Notes under the pieces: generated by a model
Told to the model about the DNA's origin: nothing
Databases searched by the model: none
Seen by the model: the letters and a program-made list of their open reading frames with translations, nothing else
NCBI GenBank assembly: GCA_027067895.1
Contig: JAMOUY010000256.1
Coordinates: forward strand, 1-7,861
Reading direction: 5' to 3'
DNA length: 7,861 nucleotides
Source of the DNA: Acidobacteriota bacterium
Lineage (GTDB): Bacteria; Acidobacteriota; Holophagae; Thermotomaculales; Thermotomaculaceae
Shown: positions 5,902-7,861 of the stretch, piece after piece
Layout of the letters: each line of letters begins with the position of its first letter
How positions within the stretch are numbered: the stretch's first letter is position 1
Position numbers and translations under genes: made by a program

Positions 5902-6886
5902 CATATACGCGAATAGGCGCAGGATAACCTTCAACGGTTTTGGTGTTGTCTTCGTTAACGAAATCTTTATAAGACTGGTAAACCATCCATTCGGTGCTTC
6001 TCTGCTCTTCCGAACTCATTTTGTGCAAACAGATAATTTTGATTTCGCTAAATCCCGCTCTTTTTAGAAAATTGACAACGCAGGACGGCGTAGGCACAAA
6101 GTATGTGCCCGGCACCTTGGCGTATCTTTTTTCGGGAAACAGGGCAACTGGCAAATCCCCTTCAATTCCTTGCGTTTCAAGGACAATTGTCCCGCCTTTT
6201 TTCAAAGAAGTTCTTACCTTTTTCAAAATTTCAAGCGGATTCGGATGGTGATAGAGAATTCCCATAAAAAAAACAACGTCAAAAAATTCCTCAAAAAGAT
6301 GAATATGCTCCACTCCAAGAAGTTGAAAATTCAGGTTTTCCACCCCGGCGTATGAATTCAACAGATTAAACTGGCAAAAATACTGCACCGTCGGGTCAAT
6401 TCCCAAAACAAATTCAGGGTTTAGGTTTGCAATTTTAAACATGTAATAACCGTTGTTGCAACCGACATCGCACACAACCTTGCCTTCAATATCCGGAAGG
6501 TAGGGCTTGAACCTGTTCCACTTTCTAAAACTTTTCCACTCCGCATCAACCTCAATCCCAAAAACGGAAAAAGGCCCCTTTCTCCACGGCATTAAAGATT
6601 TCAGGGAAGAGTAAACAATTTCCCTTTCGCTTTCATTCAACTCGCTTTCCTTACCGATTATTACGGTATCCGCGGAAAAATCTATATACTCTGCCCTAAA
6701 CTTTGCTCCTTCAAAGAGAGGCTTCAAAAACCTCTCGCTACTTTCCCTTAAAAGAAAAGAAAACCTTTGGTCTATAAGTTTTTCAATCTGGTTTGTATTT
6801 TCAGGTTTTAAAGAGGATAACTTAGTTAAAAGGGTCTCCTTCCCCTTTGAATACAAGTTTTCCGTAAACGTCCTCAACTTTGACAA
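5885..6886 (-). CDS. cmoB: tRNA U34 carboxymethyltransferase
   Basis: CmoB transfers the carboxymethyl group of carboxy-S-adenosylmethionine to 5-hydroxyuridine at tRNA wobble position 34, giving cmo5U; the cofactor is made by CmoA, not encoded here. With the chosen start the protein has 333 residues. Landmarks: LMPWRKGPF (98-106) with K103 matching E. coli K91; EW with W117 matching W105; SAM motif DVGCNNGYY (140-148); GIDPT (162-166); MGILYHHPNPLE (208-219) with Y212 matching Y200; EEQRSTEWMV (293-302); and TVEGYPAPIR (317-326) with R326 matching R315. These residue correspondences are from recall of E. coli CmoB. The start is uncertain: no ATG or GTG is available, and TTG codons lie at 6931, 6886, 6877 and 6856. 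I chose 6886 because AAGGGAG lies 7 nt upstream; 6856 would give 323 residues, the E. coli length. The gene overlaps lepB by 65 nt (35 nt with the later start). Confidence 0.92.
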   Translation of the reverse strand: MSKLRTFTENLYSKGKETLLTKLSSLKPENTNQIEKLIDQRFSFLLRESSERFLKPLFEGAKFRAEYIDFSADTVIIGKESELNESEREIVYSSLKSLMPWRKGPFSVFGIEVDAEWKSFRKWNRFKPYLPDIEGKVVCDVGCNNGYYMFKIANLNPEFVLGIDPTVQYFCQFNLLNSYAGVENLNFQLLGVEHIHLFEEFFDVVFFMGILYHHPNPLEILKKVRTSLKKGGTIVLETQGIEGDLPVALFPEKRYAKVPGTYFVPTPSCVVNFLKRAGFSEIKIICLHKMSSEEQRSTEWMVYQSYKDFVNEDNTKTVEGYPAPIRVYAIAVK

Positions 6887-7361
6887 AGCCGAACTCCCTT
6901 GAATCCATACTGACAACCCTGTTATCCCCAAGCACGTAATAGCAACCTTCGGGCACCCTTACCATTGGAATAGTCTCGTGGCTTTTCACTCCGTTAAGGT
7001 AAGGCTCATAGAGAAGTTTCCCGTTAACGTAAACCTTTCCCTCAATAATGGCGACAGTATCTCCCGCCGTGGCAATAACTCTTTTTACAAGCAATTTATC
7101 CCTGTTTAAAGGGGAACGGAAAACAATAATGTCTCCTTTTTTTATATCTTCCTCGGCAATCAGCCTTTTTATAAAAATAGTCTGGTCGTTGTTTAAGGTG
7201 GGAAGCATGCTTGAACCTGCAACCACAACAGGCCTGAAAAAGTAATTGAAAACCACAAAGCCTGTCATAAACAGCGCATACAAAAAAAGCAACGTAGCCT
7301 TTTTTTTCACTAAAAAAGTTTTAACACACTCGGCGTAATACCTAATCAAATCTAAGCGCAT
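6822..7361 (-). CDS. lepB: Signal peptidase I
   Basis: This membrane serine protease removes signal peptides from secreted preproteins on the outer face of the cytoplasmic membrane. With the chosen start it has 179 residues: a charged N-terminus, one membrane segment at about 22-41, then the S26 catalytic domain. Visible motifs are GSSMLPTL (49-56) with nucleophile S51, KRVIATAGD (93-101) with the general base K93, and the box GDNRVVSMDSREFG (145-158). The length is close to the short Gram-positive-type and thermophile enzymes and well below the 324-residue E. coli enzyme with its two membrane segments. I chose the ATG at 7361, preceded by GAGG (7371-7368) with a 6-nt spacer, over an upstream in-frame start at 7397. 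It overlaps the preceding PTPS-like gene by 20 nt, which suggests translational coupling, and its 3' end holds the ribosome binding site and start of cmoB. Confidence 0.95.
   Translation of the reverse strand: MRLDLIRYYAECVKTFLVKKKATLLFLYALFMTGFVVFNYFFRPVVVAGSSMLPTLNNDQTIFIKRLIAEEDIKKGDIIVFRSPLNRDKLLVKRVIATAGDTVAIIEGKVYVNGKLLYEPYLNGVKSHETIPMVRVPEGCYYVLGDNRVVSMDSREFGFVKVEDVYGKLVFKGEGDPFN
6894..6900 (-). promoter_or_regulatory. Ribosome binding site deciding the cmoB start
   Basis: On the minus strand AAGGGAG (6900-6894) precedes a TTG at 6886-6884 with a 7-nt spacer. It lies inside the lepB coding sequence. No other in-frame TTG has a comparable site: the one at 6856 has only GGA four bases upstream, and that at 6931 has GAAGG about 15 nt away. 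An even better GGGGAAGGAG occurs at 6843-6834, but no usable in-frame start codon follows it. Confidence 0.5.
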
Positions 7362-7695
7362 AACCTTCCTCGTCGTTTGAGAGAGAAACCTCTTCAATTA
7401 AAATATGTGCCTCATTCAGGGATTTATCAACAAAATCGGCAATAAATGCCAAAAAATCCCCGAAAGAAAACTCGTCTTTTTCCAAAACAGAGTTTGCGTT
7501 TTTTTCTTTTAGCATTGCTTCCAAATTGGCAAGAATTTTTTCTACACGGGAAAAATCAACCACAAAGCCGTTTTTATCAAGTTTTTGAGATGAGAAAACA
7601 AGTTTCAATTCAAACCTGTTTCCGCACAACTTCCCGTTTTTTGAATAAACAAGATTGATTTTTCTCACAGCGCTTACGAAAAATCTATTCTTCAA
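7342..7695 (-). CDS. 6-pyruvoyl-tetrahydropterin-synthase/QueD-fold protein lacking catalytic residues
   Basis: This 117-residue cytosolic protein aligns by eye over its whole length with QueD/6-PTPS, but the active site is degenerate. Seen: FVSAVRKI (6-13) stands where the family has F-x-A-A-H-x-L, with R11 replacing a zinc histidine. CGNRFELKL (24-32) stands where HGH-x-(Y/F) supplies the other two histidines, now C24 and N26. GFVVDFSRVEKIL (43-55) matches the G-(x)-V-x-DF-x-x-(V/L)-K strand-helix well. The usual LDH-x-x-LN is replaced by AMLKEKN (60-66), removing the catalytic Asp-His pair. IEEVSLS (100-106) retains a glutamate where the pterin-binding E sits. The fold is therefore likely but QueD or PTPS chemistry is not. 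It starts with TTG at 7695; GAGG (7708-7705) lies 9 nt upstream, and the conserved first strand begins at once, so no later start fits. It overlaps both neighbours (11 and 20 nt). Confidence 0.7.
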   Translation of the reverse strand: MKNRFFVSAVRKINLVYSKNGKLCGNRFELKLVFSSQKLDKNGFVVDFSRVEKILANLEAMLKEKNANSVLEKDEFSFGDFLAFIADFVDKSLNEAHILIEEVSLSNDEEGYALRFD

Positions 7696-7858
7696 CCTCT
7701 GCTTCCTCTATCAAAAGATGGGGAATGCCGTTTTCATCAATTGGATATACCCTTTTGCACTGCTCACACTTCAAGCCTCTGCCTTCCTTCACAAGTTTCA
7801 ACTCCTTTTTGCACTCGGGACAAACTATTATTTCAAGCAGTTTTTCGTTAAACTTCAT
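7685..7858 (-). CDS. Trm112/YcaR-like (UPF0434) zinc-ribbon protein
   Basis: This small protein of 57 residues begins MKFNEKLLEIIVCPECKKEL and has two zinc knuckles, C13-P-E-C16 and C31-E-Q-C34, followed by VYPIDENGIPHLL (37-49), the YPI-x-(D/E)-GIP-x-(M/L)-L signature of the bacterial UPF0434/YcaR and Trm112 family. In archaea and eukaryotes Trm112 is a zinc-binding activator of several methyltransferases acting on tRNA and release factors; the role of the bacterial short form is poorly defined. The ATG is only 3 nt from the window edge, so its ribosome binding site cannot be seen, and an upstream extension is possible though the conserved family N-terminus suggests it is complete. It is the first visible gene of the minus block and overlaps the PTPS-like gene by 11 nt. 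A partner methyltransferase could be cmoB three genes on (inference). Confidence 0.85.
   Translation of the reverse strand: MKFNEKLLEIIVCPECKKELKLVKEGRGLKCEQCKRVYPIDENGIPHLLIEEAEVEE
7704..7709 (-). promoter_or_regulatory. Ribosome binding site for the TTG start of the PTPS-like gene
   Basis: On the minus strand AGAGGA (7709-7704) lies 8 nt before the TTG at 7695-7693, inside the last codons of the Trm112-like gene. A second purine patch, AGAGG (7700-7696), directly abuts the TTG and is too close to be the main site. It supports a non-ATG start in an 11-nt gene overlap. Confidence 0.45.
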
Positions 7859-7861
7859 AAT

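Noticed and set aside
5850..5950. A bidirectional terminator between the convergent genes
   Set aside because: The coding regions overlap, and I could find no stable hairpin flanked by a T run on either strand.
7362..7397. N-terminal extension of lepB by 12 residues from an upstream non-ATG start
   Set aside because: The ATG at 7361 has GAGG at a 6-nt spacing and a normal short N-terminus before the membrane segment; the extension would lengthen the overlap with the preceding gene to 56 nt.
1..7695. A tetrahydrobiopterin pathway suggested by a sepiapterin-reductase-like SDR and a PTPS-like protein in one window
   Set aside because: The two genes are about 7 kb apart in different transcription units, the SDR resembles bacterial benzil reductases equally well, and the PTPS-like protein lacks the zinc and catalytic residues.
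1..7861. CRISPR arrays, tRNA genes, insertion sequences or phage genes
   Set aside because: No regularly spaced repeats, cloverleaf sequence, transposase or integrase motifs or terminal inverted repeats were seen in reading both strands.

Overview
The window reads as a compact stretch of chromosome from an AT-rich bacterium with a Gram-negative-type gene set. The genes are lysine-, glutamate-, phenylalanine- and isoleucine-rich, A/T-ending codons dominate, and A7-A8 runs are frequent. CmoB, a YcaR/Trm112-like zinc protein and a GufA-type ZIP transporter fit a diderm lineage better than a Firmicute, although the LTA-synthase-like enzyme is from a family best known in Gram-positives. I cannot name the species from the sequence. 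There is no tRNA, rRNA, CRISPR array, insertion sequence or clear sign of recent transfer.

Layout. (1) 1-595, minus: the N-terminal part of a sepiapterin/benzil-reductase-like SDR oxidoreductase, running off the left edge. (2) 596-696: the only real intergenic region, divergent, with a 9-bp perfect inverted repeat whose right arm contains the ribosome binding site of the next gene. (3) 697-5901, plus: a tight five-gene block of a GT4-like glycosyltransferase, a CmcI-like SAM methyltransferase, PgsA, a ZIP metal transporter and a membrane LTA-synthase/sulfatase-superfamily enzyme. (4) 5885-7858, minus: a convergent, overlapping block that in transcription order is Trm112/YcaR-like zinc-ribbon protein, a degenerate 6-pyruvoyl-tetrahydropterin-synthase/QueD-fold protein, signal peptidase I (lepB) and cmoB.

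How the genes may work together. The plus block is themed on the cell envelope. The glycosyltransferase and methyltransferase would build and decorate a glycan. PgsA commits CDP-diacylglycerol to phosphatidylglycerol, and the LTA-synthase-like enzyme belongs to a family that uses phosphatidylglycerol as phosphoglycerol donor. A TATAAT box sits 6 nt before the pgsA ATG, which has no usable Shine-Dalgarno, so a leaderless internal transcript is possible. In the minus block, three of the four genes belong to families with links to tRNA wobble position 34 (Trm112, QueD, CmoB). This makes a loose wobble-modification theme, but the QueD-like member has lost its zinc and catalytic residues.

Almost every neighbouring pair overlaps or abuts (23, 17, 17, 65, 20 and 11 nt overlaps; 0 and 7 nt gaps), including the convergent pair at 5885-5901, which leaves no space for a normal terminator. 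Part 2 concentrates on these regulatory and architectural features and on the degenerate PTPS-like protein. I found nothing that amounts to a clearly new multi-gene system.
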